A stretch of DNA of 64,000 bases, taken from the NCBI GenBank assembly GCA_963575745.1, contig CAUYUJ010014757.1, positions 27,501 to 91,500 of the forward strand, written 5' to 3'. The translations under genes and the position numbers were made by a program. Positions within the stretch are counted from its first letter, which is position 1. Each line of letters starts with the position of its first letter. This document shows, in pieces, positions 1-10,519 of the stretch. The notes under the pieces were generated by a model. The model did no database searches and was not told the origin of the DNA. It saw nothing but the letters and a program-made list of their open reading frames with translations. The stretch is from Prorocentrum cordatum (lineage: Eukaryota; Sar; Dinophyceae; Prorocentrales; Prorocentraceae).

Positions 1-910
1 TCCGTGCAATGCCCCGAACGTCACTCTTTCCTGTCTCTGGGCATGGATTTCTCACAACCATCCTGCTGTGTGGGATCTTCGCATAGACACCCCCCATCCT
101 CCTTCCTCCCTCCTTCCTCCTCTCAATCATATCTCCATGCCTTTCTCATCCGAATCACTTTGGTTCAGCACATCCCGCACACTTGTCGTGGCCCCGTAAG
201 GCGCTCCACGCAAGGCTCCGGTTCAGACGTTTGTCTGCCCCGCCGCCACACCGGTCAGCGCACCCCTCACAGGGGTCGTGGCCTCACAGGGAACTTTTTC
301 CCAGGCCGGAATGGCGACGAGCGCAGGCGTCCCCGCAAACCATTTCTGTGGATTTCTCGAAATGTGCCTGGCCTCATAGGGATCTCGACCCAGAACCTCC
401 GCGACGGCACATGGGTGGGCGCTTCGCCAGGGGTAGTTCTCAACCCTCCTGTGTGTTGGGTCCTCGTTTTGAATCCGCAACGCCGCGCGTCACTCACTCA
501 CTCACTCACTCACTCCCGCTCCCCCTCCCCCTCCTCCTCCTCCTCCTCCTCCCCCTCCTCCTCCTCCTCCTTTTCCTCCTCCTCCTCCTCCTCTTCCTCC
601 TCCTCCTCCTCGTCCTCATCATCATCATCATCCTCCTCTTCTTCTTTTTCCAACCCTCCTGTGTGCTGGGCCCTCGTTTTGAATCCGCAGTGCCGCGCGT
701 CCTCACCTCCTCCTCCACCCTCCCGCTCCTCCTCCTCATTCCTCCTCGTCATCCTCCTCCACCTCCTCCCCCTGCCCTGGCCAATTTTGTTGCACCCCTC
801 ACGCGCCTCCTGCATCCCAGTTTATAATCGCATCATTCTGAGAATGGGTTGGGTTCTTCGCCAGGCTAATTTTCATCGGGGAGGGCGCCACCGCAACAGC
901 GAACAACCTC
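1..910. repeat. Gene-free 3' flank with duplicated 55-bp block around a TCC array
   Basis: No coding exon is supported here. A 55-bp block starting CAACCCTCCTGTGTG occurs at 441-495 and again at 651-705 with few changes. Between the copies lie an ACTC tetranucleotide run (about 490-516) and a (TCC)n run with a short ATC tract (about 520-650). Another impure TCC run follows at 700-772. The long open frames crossing this stretch come from trinucleotide periodicity and are not treated as genes. Confidence 0.7.
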
Positions 911-2442
911 CTAGGCTGCTCCCATGAGGTCGTCGTCGCCCTCCTCCCAGGCGACGCGCGTTCCGCGGGCCTTGGCGAGCCGCGCGCGCTCGGCCGCGCA
1001 GGGGCAGCGCTCGTTCGCCAACCGCAACGCTGTAATCTCGCCAGGAGAGAACTGCTCTGGCGGCGCCTTCCCATAGTGGGTAGGCCTGTATTTCCGGCCG
1101 ACGTCAGCGTACCAACAGAATAGATTTTTCGAGTGCTCGCACAACTCGTAGCAGATGTCAAGGTCGGTCCGGTCGGCGTACAAGTCGGGCCACGTCTGGC
1201 GCAAGTACGCGATGACGACTTTGATGGCCGGCATGTACAGGGCATTCTTCGGATCGGCAGCCATCTGCTCGTTGAGCAGGAACGGGAGGTTGAAAAGGTA
1301 ATTCACGGTCCGGCACGGGCCGACCCCGATCACAAGGACGCCCCTGTAGTCTGTCTGGACGGTTTGCAAGTCAGTCTCCGGCAGGAAGAGATCCGCATGC
1401 TCGACGAAGTCGCAGAGAATTTCCTTCGAGCGGAATCCCGACCCACCGAATCCAGGAATCAGCCTCATGTCGCGCAGAAGAGCGCCGACGTCCAACGACT
1501 TCAAGAACTGCTGGGTCAGTCTGCCTGCAGCTGCTGACCAGAGGTGCAGGTCTTGGCACAAATCGCAATACCCGTGCTTCGGCTGCTCCGCGCGCCGCCG
1601 CATCGGGTTCACGAAAGCACCGAAAATGTGACCGCCAGTCCGAGCAAAGAAAGCATCCAAATCGGCCACGTTGGCGATCTGGCCCTGCCTCAGAGACAGC
1701 CAGACGAACGCGCCGTCGGCGAGGGCGTCGCGGACGTGGACCGAGAGCGTGTTGCGGACGAGCACCACGTTGACCAAGAATTCCGCTACAACATCAGCCC
1801 GGTGGGCCTCCGGCGTCTCCAACAGCTTGGCGACCTTCTGTCTGTAGAAAGCATAGATCCACCCGGTCGCCTTCGCGGCCCGTCGGCGCCCCGGGTTCAC
1901 GCAGTTATAGCAGGCGAGGTCCGCCGTTGCCAACTGCTTCTCGATGCCTCGAAGATTATCGAAGGCGTCCCGGCGCTGGAAGAACTCGACCATCGTCCGG
2001 CACCTCTCGTGGAAGCTCGAGAACGAAAACCACGCGGGCGCGCCCGCCCGGGCGCTGAGCGCCCCAGGCTCGAACACCATGGGGGAGCGAGGCACGAAAT
2101 TCACGGTGACAGCTTCTAGCGCGCGATTGTAGACGTCTGCCCGCGGGTGGAACCGGCCGCCGAGCAGATCCAGCGGCGGGAACAGGAAGTCTTCGTCGCC
2201 GAGTGGAAAGCCGGTCTGGCAGCTCTCCTGCGCCAGGCTGTCGGCGAAATCCCGGATCCGCAGCAAGTCGTCCTTAGGAAGGCAACGGAGGTCGTACATC
2301 AGGCGGGCGAGGTGACCGTCGTCGCCGGGCGCGCTCGCAGCCGCGACGCGCCGGCGCTTGGCGGCTCGGGCGCCTCCGTCGGACGCCGCTGTGATCTTCT
2401 CCTTGGACCACTCCGCCTGCAGGAAGCATGTCCCAGAGGGTC
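911..2442 (-). CDS. Exon 2 (terminal) of the split minus-strand gene; possible thymine-hypermodification-type helical domain
   Basis: The acceptor is the AG at 2444-2443 in CCTAG|GACCC, and translation runs without a stop to the TGA at 911. Joined to exon 1 (21312-22542), the exon gives a 920-residue protein; this exon supplies residues 411-920. It opens with a short stretch ending in a basic AAKRRRV patch (possible nuclear signal) and then a long, well-formed globular domain. Near joined residues 740-748 it reads PGFGGSGFRSKEI, followed about 35 residues later by VIGVGPCRTVNYL. That spacing resembles the helix-hairpin-helix-like core (GfG-F-A--I--D ... G-G--R--N) of the hydroxymethyluracil DNA kinase and thymine pyrophosphorylase helical family. 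This is pattern memory, not a search result. Dinoflagellate DNA is known to carry hydroxymethyluracil, which makes the idea worth testing. The coding exon is well supported; the function is weak. Confidence 0.7.
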
Positions 2443-2485
2443 CTAGGATCTACGTAGTAGATCGTGGGTTTGAGTGAAGATATCA

Positions 2486-2520
2486 GATCTACGTTCTAGG
2501 ATCTACGATCTACATCTTTG
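2486..2520 (+). repeat. Subterminal repeat, left copy (ATCTACGTTCTA motif)
   Basis: This block carries AGATCTACGTTCTAGG followed by ATCTACG variants. The same word order occurs in the same orientation just inside the right end (21215-21260). It contains the GATCTAC word that also builds the terminal hairpins. Confidence 0.6.
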
Positions 2521-3536
2521 CGCTTCACATGCATGTTATGTGCCAAGTATCATCAACAGCATGGCCTTGAGCATCAAACAACATCAGTGCAACAAAAAAT
2601 TCGTAAACACATGCAGTCGTCCACGTTTGGTCGCGAATTGTGTCTTGGATTGGTGACTCCGACGGCTCAATATTAACTCCAGGCGCGCATCTGCACGTGG
2701 GCGCGCGCGCCGTCGCGTGCGCGCGTGATTGCGTTGTGCGTGAAGGCGCCCGAGTGAGCACTTGCGAGCCCGTTGTGATGCGCCACGTCGTTTGAAGGCG
2801 CGCGCGGGCGCCCAGCCGCGCGCCCAGCGAACGAACACACAACTACCAACGCGACTTTCTTTGCCAAGCTCTCCCCCCCCCCACCCGCCGTCCAGAATTC
2901 CCCCCCACACACGCGCGCACACACCGCCACGCCAACCACCAACGGACAGCGATGCGTGCGGAGACGTCGCCATGATGGGGCGGGTCGGAACGTGCCGAGA
3001 GGCATTTATCAAAATGTGAAGCCCTCGCCTCCTCCTCCTCCTCCTCCTCCTCCGCCTGCTCCTCATTCCTCCTCCTCCTGAAATGAGTTTCCATTATCAG
3101 TCAGGCTTCCTATCGAATAGATCTTCTACTGTTCTCGCAAAGCTGTTCAACGCCAGTGCAACGCATTAGCCGCGGCAGCAGCGCGGCGCTCTTGAGCGCA
3201 TCGGCGCGTCGGTGACAAAAGAGGGGGTGAGGAGGATGAAAAGGACGACGACGACAGAGGCGAGGGCGGGCACGGAGCAAGGGGAAGAGACGAACGTGTG
3301 ATGCGTTGGGTGGCCAATTGTATCGTGGCTACGTTGTTTATTGGGATCGCGGCTTGCAATACACACGCAGACAACACTCGGGTGGCTTTCAGACAATGAG
3401 AAGACAAATCGCGCAATGAACAATGCCAGTATTTTCGTTGCAAAGCTAGCCAAGGCCCAACGCGTGACATGACATCAGGAAACGCTTCTCACGTTCCAAG
3501 GATCATCTCCCACGGGTCCAGGGCCTCTCAGGGCCC
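2521..3536. other. No gene recognised; short TCC run
   Basis: The stretch has GC-rich alternating CGCG tracts (2700-2830), a C-rich run (2870-2890) and a TCC run at about 3026-3082. The open frames on the minus strand are low complexity and match nothing I know. Confidence 0.6.
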
Positions 3537-3790
3537 AGGAGGGGGAGAAAGAGGAGGAGGTGGAGGAGGAGGAGAAGGGGAAGTGCGAAGGGAAGTACGA
3601 GGAGGGGGAGGAGGGGGAGGAGGAGGAGGAGGAGGAGGAGGAGGAGGAGGAGGAGGATGAGGTGGAGGAGGAGGAACATCAGGAGGAAGAGAAGGAGCAT
3701 GAGCAGGAGGATGAGGAGGGGCACGAGGAACACGAGGAGGAGGAGGAAGAGCACGAGGGGCAGGAAGAGGAGGAGGAGGAGGAGGATGAC
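3537..3790 (+). repeat. (GGA)n microsatellite
   Basis: About 250 bp of GAG/GGA units with scattered CAC and CAT interruptions. It gives a Glu-rich frame on one strand and a Leu-rich frame on the other; neither is taken as a gene. Confidence 0.85.
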
Positions 3791-4215
3791 GGTCCCACGG
3801 TCATGGCGACCAGCGTGAACGGGGAATGCCACGAGTTGTGGGTCGGACGACCTTCAATCAATCGGGGGCTCCACGACAATCGTCGTCGTCGTCACCATGT
3901 CACCGTCGTCACTGTCGTCACTGTCGTCGTCATGAGGGCTGATGAGAGGAGGCGAGGTGGGTGATCACGCTCTGCTCCGCTCCGCGCACTACAGCGCGGC
4001 CACATCCCGAATCTGCTGCCTCAGGTCAGCTCGGTTTTCGTCCTGGGGTGAGCGCATTCCCCCCTACTCCGTTTCTCTCTCCTCCCTTCACCGTCGTCCT
4101 CATGTCTTCCCTGTTTTCCTCGTCACCCACTTCATTCCTCAACGTCGTGTGATCCTCCTCGTGATCGTTCGTCCTGCTCCTCCTGGTCCTCATTACACCC
4201 TTCGTCCTCCTCCAC

Positions 4216-4275
4216 CTCTTCTTAATGTTCCTCCTCCTCCTCCTCCTCCTCCTCCTCCTCCTCCTCCTCTTCCTT
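4216..4275 (+). repeat. (TCC)n microsatellite at the end of an exon
   Basis: A pure TCC run that reads as poly-Glu on the minus strand and directly follows the exon at 4290-4549. The acidic tail could be translated or could be the start of the next intron. Confidence 0.8.
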
Positions 4276-4289
4276 CTCATCCTTCCTCC

Positions 4290-4549
4290 TCCGCTCCAAA
4301 TGTTTTATCCTCTGCGGGTCCTGGCGTAGGGCAATGATAAAATTCTCGAGCGCCTCCGACATGCCAGGGTGGGCCAGGTCAACGTTCGGGAGGGCCGAAC
4401 GGGCAGTCTGGCGCGCAGCCCGTTCTGATGGCAGCAGCAGCCGCCTTGTCTCGGGATCCGCGTGGTAGCCTCCCTCCGGGTGCCGATCCAAGCCCTCGGC
4501 GAACATGTTGATCATGAACTCCATCTCCTGATGCTTTGGATTCTGCCCA
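4290..4549 (-). CDS. Orphan exon of an unidentified minus-strand gene
   Basis: On the minus strand GGGCAG|AATCCAAAGC gives an acceptor, after which the frame reads NPKHQEMEFMINMFAEGLD, then a complex, normally composed stretch ending DPQRIKHLERRRKDEKE before running into poly-Glu. Composition is protein-like and unlike the surrounding simple repeats. No domain is recognised. The next exon upstream may be the one at 5690-5887, but the intervening 4568-5165 is a dispersed repeat and the phase was not established. The stretch 3' of it has no clear donor because of the TCC array. Confidence 0.45.
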
Positions 4550-4567
4550 AACCCTCTCCCCCAGTTC

Positions 4568-5165
4568 CACCAGCCCTCTGGGCGTGAGTGGTTTAGGGAG
4601 CGCTCTCTGTCCTCAACCTCTTTCTTCCCCTTCGGGGAGGGGTTTACCCCTCCCCCTACGCCCTCCCCCTGGACCTGGAGAGGCCGTTTCGCGGGTCGTC
4701 AGGGCGCCCAAGATGGCCCCTGGGAGATTCATGTTTGGACACCCTTCACAGGGATCGTGGCCCTAGGGGGGGCGTGAAACATGCTTTCGTCTCCTTTGAC
4801 CGATCCTCCAAGATGGCCCCAAAAGCGTTCCCAAGGCACCCAAGAGCGCTCCCAAGACGGCTCCAAGACGGCCTAAAAGGGCCCCAAAGACGGCCCAAGT
4901 GGCGGCCAGCACGGCCCAACAGGGCCCCAAGGCGGCCCCGAGAGCGCCCAAGAGGCGCCCAAGAGCGGCCCAAGAGAGCCCCTAAGCGGCTCCAAGACCG
5001 CCACAAGGAGGAGCCAATTGGAGGTAGGTGGGAGGTAGGAGAAGCAGGGGGACGTATGCGAGGGCAGGAGGAGGTACGCCCGAGAGCCACGATTGTCGGC
5101 ATGCTTCGCAAACGTGGCTGTATTGGGATGGGCTGGTGGGGATACGCGAAGCGTGACGAATGTTC
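4568..5165 (+). repeat. Dispersed ~0.6-kb repeat, copy 1 (CCAAGATGGCCCC core)
   Basis: The block runs from CCAGCCCTCTGGGCG through CTGGACCTGGAGAGGCC, ACACCCTTCACAGGG and a degenerate array of GCCCAAGACGG units to GCGAAGCGTGA. The same order occurs at 18398-18955. In both places it sits directly upstream (on the minus strand) of an exon, so it is probably intronic. A partial relative is at 40170-40260 and 40920-40975. Confidence 0.8.
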
Positions 5166-5689
5166 CATGTCCTTGCATCCTTCCTGTCCGTTCGAGTCCC
5201 TGTTCCTCCTACCTCTCCCCCGTAGCCTACCATGTCTCTTACCCTCATTGTCCCCTTGCCGTGTCCATCCGTTATTTGTCAGTTGTTTCTCTTTTGATGG
5301 CTCCTTTCTTCTTGTACATGGCCCTTGTATTGTCCCCATTGTTTTGCCTGTGCTAGTTCATCAGCGTCTTTCATTTTCTATTCCACACTCTCCCTCCCCT
5401 CTCTGTATCTCCTCCCGTTTCTCCTGCTCTCTCTTTTCCTCCCCCCCTCCTCCTCTACCTTCCCTCTCTCCTTCTCCGCCTCCTCCTCCCAATCACGCTC
5501 CCCTCTCCCCAGTAGCTCCTCCTTCACCCCCCTGTCTATCTGTATCTTCACCCATGGTGACAGTTGGCAGAGAAGTTGAGGCTGGAGGGTAGGTATGACA
5601 GTGGACAGGCAAGGGTGTACTAGCTGCGAATGAATGGGGTGATACGGGGGATGGGCTAAGTGATAATTGGGGCACCGCGTCAACCGCAC

Positions 5690-5887
5690 CCCGAATGCGT
5701 TTTCGCAGTAGAGCTCCTGGTCGGTCAGCGCCCTGGGGACGAACATCGCACTGAAGACGCACCAGAAGATCACGCAGAACTGGGTTGTCCTGTCGTCGTA
5801 CACCACGGTCACTGGGCCGTTCATGTCGTTCAGGTACGTGCTCTCATCGCCATCGCTCGACGAACCCATAACGTCAGAACCCGACAT
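5690..5887 (-). CDS. Orphan exon with one hydrophobic segment
   Basis: Minus-strand TTCAG|GATGTCGG is a plausible acceptor. The frame gives MSGSDVMGSSSDGDEST, then GPVTVVYDDRTTQFCVIFW and CVFSAMFVPRALTDQELYC before a possible donor GTGCGG near 5690. The Cys/Phe/Ile-rich stretch could be a single membrane segment. It is not recognised as any family. The short tail exon at 16992-17113 has a loosely similar run (VTVTLNDAVYEV then a hydrophobic end), which may be coincidence. Confidence 0.4.
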
Positions 5888-6731
5888 CCTGAACAATCCT
5901 GAGTCCTGAACGGCTAACCGCTAGCGGGGCGTTGGGAAAATGGTGAAGTGATAGGACGCCTTGTAATGGGATCCGAGACCATCCCCTTTCTCAAACTCTG
6001 TCTGCCGCCCTCCCCCCGCAAGATTCTCATCCTCCATCCTCGTCATTCGTCTTCTTGTTCTGTAACTCCTCGTGCCCTCCCTCCTGCAGCTGCCCCTTTT
6101 GTTTGCTGCTTCTCGCCATGCCAGAGCGCCCCCCCTTACAGCCTCAATGCGCGCGAAGCGCGTGGAGGGTGGGGACGGGGTGGGTCGTTGAGAAGCGGTG
6201 AGGGGGCAGAGGGTAGGGGCGGGGGAAGGGCGGATAGGAGGTTGGGAGGGGAGGGGGAGAGGGAGGCAGCCCTTACAACTTCGAGTTTTCTTTTTCCTCC
6301 TATGAATCCGACCCCTTTCACGTTTGCGTGTAGCCCCTGTCACCCCTAAGTACCTTTACCATGCACCCGCGATGTTATCATTGTGCTTTTGTGTCAATTG
6401 GGATCGCACCCATGCCCTCTCTCGCTCTCTCTCTCACGTGCTCGGCTGCGCTGCCGCCGCATGGTACGGGCGCGAACCCATTTGATTCGAACGTACCTCG
6501 ATAACATCGCGAGTACGAACAAGTGCGGTCACATGCACCTGCACTATTCGATCCGACGCAACGCGCAGCAATCGATCTCTCAGCAGTGCCAAGGACGCTA
6601 AACATTTGCGGTGTGCTGCATTCGTCTGAAGAAGCACGAAAAGTTACTACGCGACCCTCCAGCAGGGCAACACGTGACGAGTTCAATGTCAAATAAGTTG
6701 CATATTGGAGCAATTTGCATGTCATGCCTCG
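5888..6731. other. No gene recognised
   Basis: The stretch contains a purine-rich island (6170-6270) and a CTCTCT run near 6420-6435. No exon could be supported on either strand. Confidence 0.5.
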
Positions 6732-7170
6732 TCACGTGTTCCTTTGCCTGGAGAGTTCGTTGGCGACGGCTTGGCCAAACTCGACGGGGTACGCCGATGA
6801 TTGCGACTGGTGCGCAGTGCCATTCATCCAAGAACCGCTATACCAGCCCTTCCTTGAATAGGCTTTGGAAGTCTTCTGGGCTGGCGTGAGCATGAAAAGT
6901 GGCGTGCGCTTGCCCTTCGCAAGTCGTTTCAAACGCGCGTTGGCGTCTTTGTGTGATCGCCACACGGTCCCAGGAACGTCCCAGGTGGTGAAAATCGACA
7001 GAGGTTTCAAACTGCCGTGCCCGAATGCCCCTAAAAAGACGTTAACCTTCCAGGCCCTGGTGGCTTCGAATGCAGCCTTCAGTACCGGGTGCCTCAGTAG
7101 AAGTGAACCACGAGGTTGTTCAAGAGCAAATCGGCAACCCCGACAGTCAGCCACCAAGATCAGCCAAGAC
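6732..7170 (-). CDS. Last exon of FEMFSGEG-family gene (methyltransferase-fold-like)
   Basis: The acceptor is GAGCCTAG|GTCTTGGC and the frame reads SWLILVADCRGCRFALEQPR, then GSLLLRHPVLKAAFEATRAW, GAFGHGSLKP and further to a stop at 6732. The F-EQP--S pattern followed by G-FGH-S-KP is what I remember as the C-terminal half of a family present in many copies in dinoflagellate genomes. This half probably completes the fold whose N-terminal loop lies in the exon at 7799-7975. No enzymatic activity can be asserted. It follows the degenerate exon at 7375-7640. Confidence 0.55.
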
Positions 7171-7374
7171 CTAGGCTCACATCGAGTATTAGGATCAGCA
7201 ATACAAATTCATCCCTCATCTCCGACCGCAGCTATCTTACAGCCGCAGGACTCGAATCAGTCAAAAAAGGTTAAGTGGATCTAAGCTTTGGCATCGAACT
7301 GCAAAATATCGTTCGATCGCTCTCCTGTCATCCTCCCCCCCTCGGATTAGGACAGCTGAGATCGGTGCACGAAC

Positions 7375-7640
7375 GGAACGGTGAAATTGGCTTCCACGAC
7401 GTCTCTGCGACGGATGTCCCCATCCATGTTGTCGTCATCGCGGCGGGTGTGACCACGTGACATGTTGATCCATGTTTTGCATTCAGGCGCTAGCCAAAAT
7501 AAGCCTCCCACCACCAGCTCGAGAACGCAGAACAGTGCGTATAACATGCCGCCCAGCGTGGAACAATCCTGGAATATGCAGGACGTCCTGGCTGATTTGG
7601 AAACGCTTCCGAAGGACTTCCGAACCCAGAGCCCGCGAGG
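7375..7640 (-). pseudogene. Middle exon of FEMFSGEG-family gene, frameshifted
   Basis: Two adjacent frames carry parts of one sequence. The first gives ISQDVLHIPG; after about 7575 the second gives CSTLGGMLYALFCVLELVVG and then GGLFWLAPECKTWINMSRGH. The change of frame occurs around ATTCCAGGATTG. The continuous family sequence would need a one- or two-base correction there, so the copy is probably inactive unless this is a sequencing error. The start of the exon is not fixed; the end is near the VVEAN codons at about 7390. Confidence 0.5.
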
Positions 7641-7798
7641 TTAAGGTGAGGGAAGGGTGGCGTGAATCCACCGTTCCATCATCCAACCCCTCTCTCATTC
7701 GAACCGTCCCTCATCTGACATTCCCTGTCCTCCCTCCTATCCTCCTCATCCGAATTCCTCCCTCCTCCGCCCCCCCCCAAAAGAAACTGTATGCTTAC

Positions 7799-7975
7799 GT
7801 TCGTCCCCTTGTCCTGTCAAACGATCTCGAATTCATGCCAAGGTCAGCAACAGACGTGGAGATGGCCCCCTCTCCAGAGAACATTTCGAAGCAATCGACG
7901 TGCCTCTTCAGCAGCGGCAGGCGCACCATGATGCCGAGCTGCTGCTTAGCCATGCCCAGCAGCTCCTCTCGGCTG
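7799..7975 (-). CDS. Exon with FEMFSGEGAIS motif (SAM-methyltransferase-like loop)
   Basis: Bounded by TCTCCAG|CAGCCG and a strong donor AC|GTAAGC. It reads SREELLGMAKQQLGIMVRLP, then LLKRHVDCFEMFSGEGAIST and SVADLGMNSRSFD. The D-FEMFSGEG-IS-S--DLG arrangement is like motif I of Rossmann-fold methyltransferases (hydrophobic strand, FSGxG loop, then an acidic residue at the end of the next strand). It belongs with the exons at 7375-7640 and 6732-7170. The phase does not match a direct join from the exon at 8340-8465, so one small exon may be missing. Confidence 0.55.
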
Positions 7976-8339
7976 CTGGAGACACACACCAATTACTTTT
8001 CAACGAAGCTCATGCGCGTCATGAGGTTCGAATGATATGTTGCTGGCGTACTTCGCACCCTGTCTTATCCCCATCGCCCTGCCACGCCCGCTGACGCGGC
8101 AGGGCTGACGGATAAACAGGGAGGCGAAGTAGTAGAGTGCAGGATATAGGTTCGAGGTGCTTTCGGTGACCCCCGCGCGCCGTTCGGGATCGGCTGCAAT
8201 CTTTCGGTTTCGGTATTTATCCTCGTTTCATCCCTGATCCTTCTCAATTAAATTTTCCTCGTGTCCACTGCTGTCCTGCACTATCCTTCCCCTTCTTCTG
8301 TCCGATCCTCCTCTCGTGATCCTCTCGCCGCTGGCTTAC

Positions 8340-8465
8340 TCGCTGCTCGCATATTTTCACCCTCCCCATCCACTCCTCCTGGTTCGCCAACGTGATGACC
8401 TGGTCATCACGCGAGGGCACCAGCTCGTCGGCGCGGCGGGCGCACCATTGCTGAGGGTCTGCCAT
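8340..8465 (-). CDS. Probable first exon of the FEMFSGEG-family gene
   Basis: It starts at an ATG (MADPQQWCARRADELVPSRD) and ends exactly in phase 0 at a strong donor CGA|GTAAGC; 42 codons. The start codon lies inside the last exon of the upstream transposase-like gene, in another frame, so the two genes overlap by about 59 bp. It could instead be an internal exon of that gene. Assignment to the downstream gene is by position only. Confidence 0.4.
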
Positions 8466-8630
8466 ACAAGTGGGTAACTGTGTTCATGCGGCCCAGGACT
8501 TCGAAACACTGAAAAACAGACCGCTCCATCGTTGCTCTGTGTGCCCGCTCGCTGCACAACCGCAGCAAGTAATTCAAGCTTTCGTCCACAAAGGTGTCAT
8601 ATACAGAAGGTGAGCCCATGAATTGGCTCC
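8407..8630 (-). CDS. C-terminal exon of transposase-like gene
   Basis: The frame reads GSPSVYDTFVDESLNYLLRL, then CSERAHRATMERSVFQCFEV and on to a stop at 8407. P-----TF-DE-LN at this point is the expected place for the third acidic residue (E) of a DDE-type nuclease in this family, following KFHLFPHL in the previous exon. The exact acceptor (near CCAGAG|GAGCC) could not be fixed. Confidence 0.5.
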
Positions 8631-8939
8631 TCTGGTTATTCGTGGCGAGGCTGGGTCGGTTTGCGGGGCGGGTTTGGCTTTGGCTGGAATGGCTTCTATC
8701 CCCGATCTCTGCAGGGGCCACGCTCCAGTCAAACCAATCCGGAGCCCAACCCGACCAAGCCAAGCAACGAATGACCGAACCCACAACCGCTCCGCCTCCA
8801 GGAGAGAAGGGAGGGGGGTAGACTGTTTCTTGCGTGGAGTGGCGGGCCAGCAAGAGGCCGAGGGGGGAGACAGAGGCAATGAACTGGGGAGAGGAGTACA
8901 CGAAAACCCCCATCACAAATCTTGAACATGTCCCTGAAG

Positions 8940-10210
8940 GAGTGATTTGGGTGCCCTTGGGTCCTTTGCGTCAGATGAGGGAACAAATGAAACTTTGGCG
9001 TGAAATGTACCTCGGCCTCATTGCAACTAACCACGAATCTCACGCAATTGTCGCGCAATGTCTGGAACTCTTCTGTCGTGAGGCAAGCCTTCGAGGAGTG
9101 ATACGTTCCCATCCATGTGATCAACGAATCTCCAGCCGTAATCAACTCTCGTTCGTATTTGACCCCGCAGCCAGAGTGAGCTTTCAATCGACCAACAGCG
9201 AACTTTAAGAACTGGAATGTCTCTGACGCTTTCAGCTTTACTACACTGCCCCCGAAACATTCACAAGAGTCTCCAGGGAACATTCTGGCGTTCAACGTAT
9301 TGATTCGGTTTTCAGGACGCACTCCCTCCCTGTCGTAATAAGACACGAGCTCCGACTCAAGACGAGACCAAGGATTCGGGGCTCGCCATGGGTTCGCATA
9401 CACTAGCCTGTGTATAGCAGCGCTCACATATCGCTCCATGCAGCCTAAATGAACTGTATGCATTGTATCCAAAGCAAGAGAGCGTAAAGGCGTCGTTCCG
9501 AGAGACGAATCGAAAATAGGAGATCTATGGGTCACCGCGCCCATTCGTCTGCCTAGGCAGTCGCTTCGGTTCCGCCAGAACACAGCTTCAAACGGCAAGT
9601 CATATTCATCGAACTCCAGGGGGATCATGCATTGGGGGGATGCTTCCAGACGATCCCCCTTCTGCAATCCCAGGGGCGGGATTGGCTCGCTTAGGATCAG
9701 CCCGCGATTCTCTACAGATTCTAAACACTTCCAAAGTAAGTCTCGCTTGGCCACGTCATCGACCCAAATCCGCTTCTCACACGATCTGCATTCCTCCTCG
9801 TAAGAATCGTCGCAACGATCCTCGCACGGTAAACCGCACCTGAATGAAAACTCGGGATCGATAAAAGCAAGTGCGTCCTTCGAACAGGTGCAGATAGGAC
9901 AGCAATCGTGCACATTCCCCCAACCAGTAAGCCCGAAACTTTTTGCGAACTCGGCCCAATCACCTTTCAACATTAAAAGAACAGCTCGGAAAGGTATCTC
10001 GGAGGTTGGTTTCTCGACGTGCCCCCAAGCAGACCCGTCGTGCTTCCTATCGGGAATTGCACCGTTTGCGAGACATGCTATTTGAAACGTTGTTATTGAC
10101 ATCATCGAATATATCGAACAATACCCGTTGCACCCGCAATTGCACATCTCACTCACCCTCATAAATCCAACCAAGTGTCTCTTGTGGGACATCAGATTCA
10201 CAATAGAGAT
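8940..10210 (-). CDS. Central exon of DDE-transposase-like gene
   Basis: The acceptor is CTGCAG|ATCTCT, after which the frame reads IVNLMSHKRHLVGFMRVSEM, then a Cys-rich CNCGCNGYCS, KGDWAEFAKSFGLTGW, CCPICTC, and further on SLALDTMHTVHLGCMERYVS, a GDSLITWMG segment and KFHLFPHL. The order YVDG (previous exon), LD-MHTVHLG, KFHLFPHL, F-DE-LN (next exon) fits a DDE-type transposase of the CACTA/Transposase_21-like sort. That link is an inference. The family itself is one I recognise as repeated in dinoflagellate genomes. The extent after 8940 is uncertain; the donor was not resolved. The open frame continuing to 8729 is read-through into the intron. Confidence 0.6.
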
Positions 10211-10519
10211 CTGCAGTATGCTGCCCGCACGCCTCGAACAGTCGAGGCATCCAGCTAACCGTCCGTCTGTCCACGGAGGCATTAGTTTCAGGAAAGGCCC
10301 CCTGAGGCCAACCAGTGAGCAGGCCCATGGGCAGCAGTTTCGGGAGGGGGTGGAGTGACGTTTGAGTGAGGTTGGGGTTGGGTCTGAGTAAAGTTTGAGT
10401 GAGGTTGGGTGAGGTTTGAATGTGTTGTGAAAAGTTGGGAATCGGCGAGGGCGGGAGTTGGTGAATGTGAGAGGGTTGGCTGTGTTATAACGACGAAGTC
10501 TCTCTAATCGTTCCTCCCC

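Noticed and set aside
4735-5592. Basic KAPKTAPRRPKRAPRR-like frame as a histone-like protein
   Set aside because: It is the translation of the GCCCAAGACGG array in a dispersed repeat; the second copy (18398-18955) does not keep the frame.
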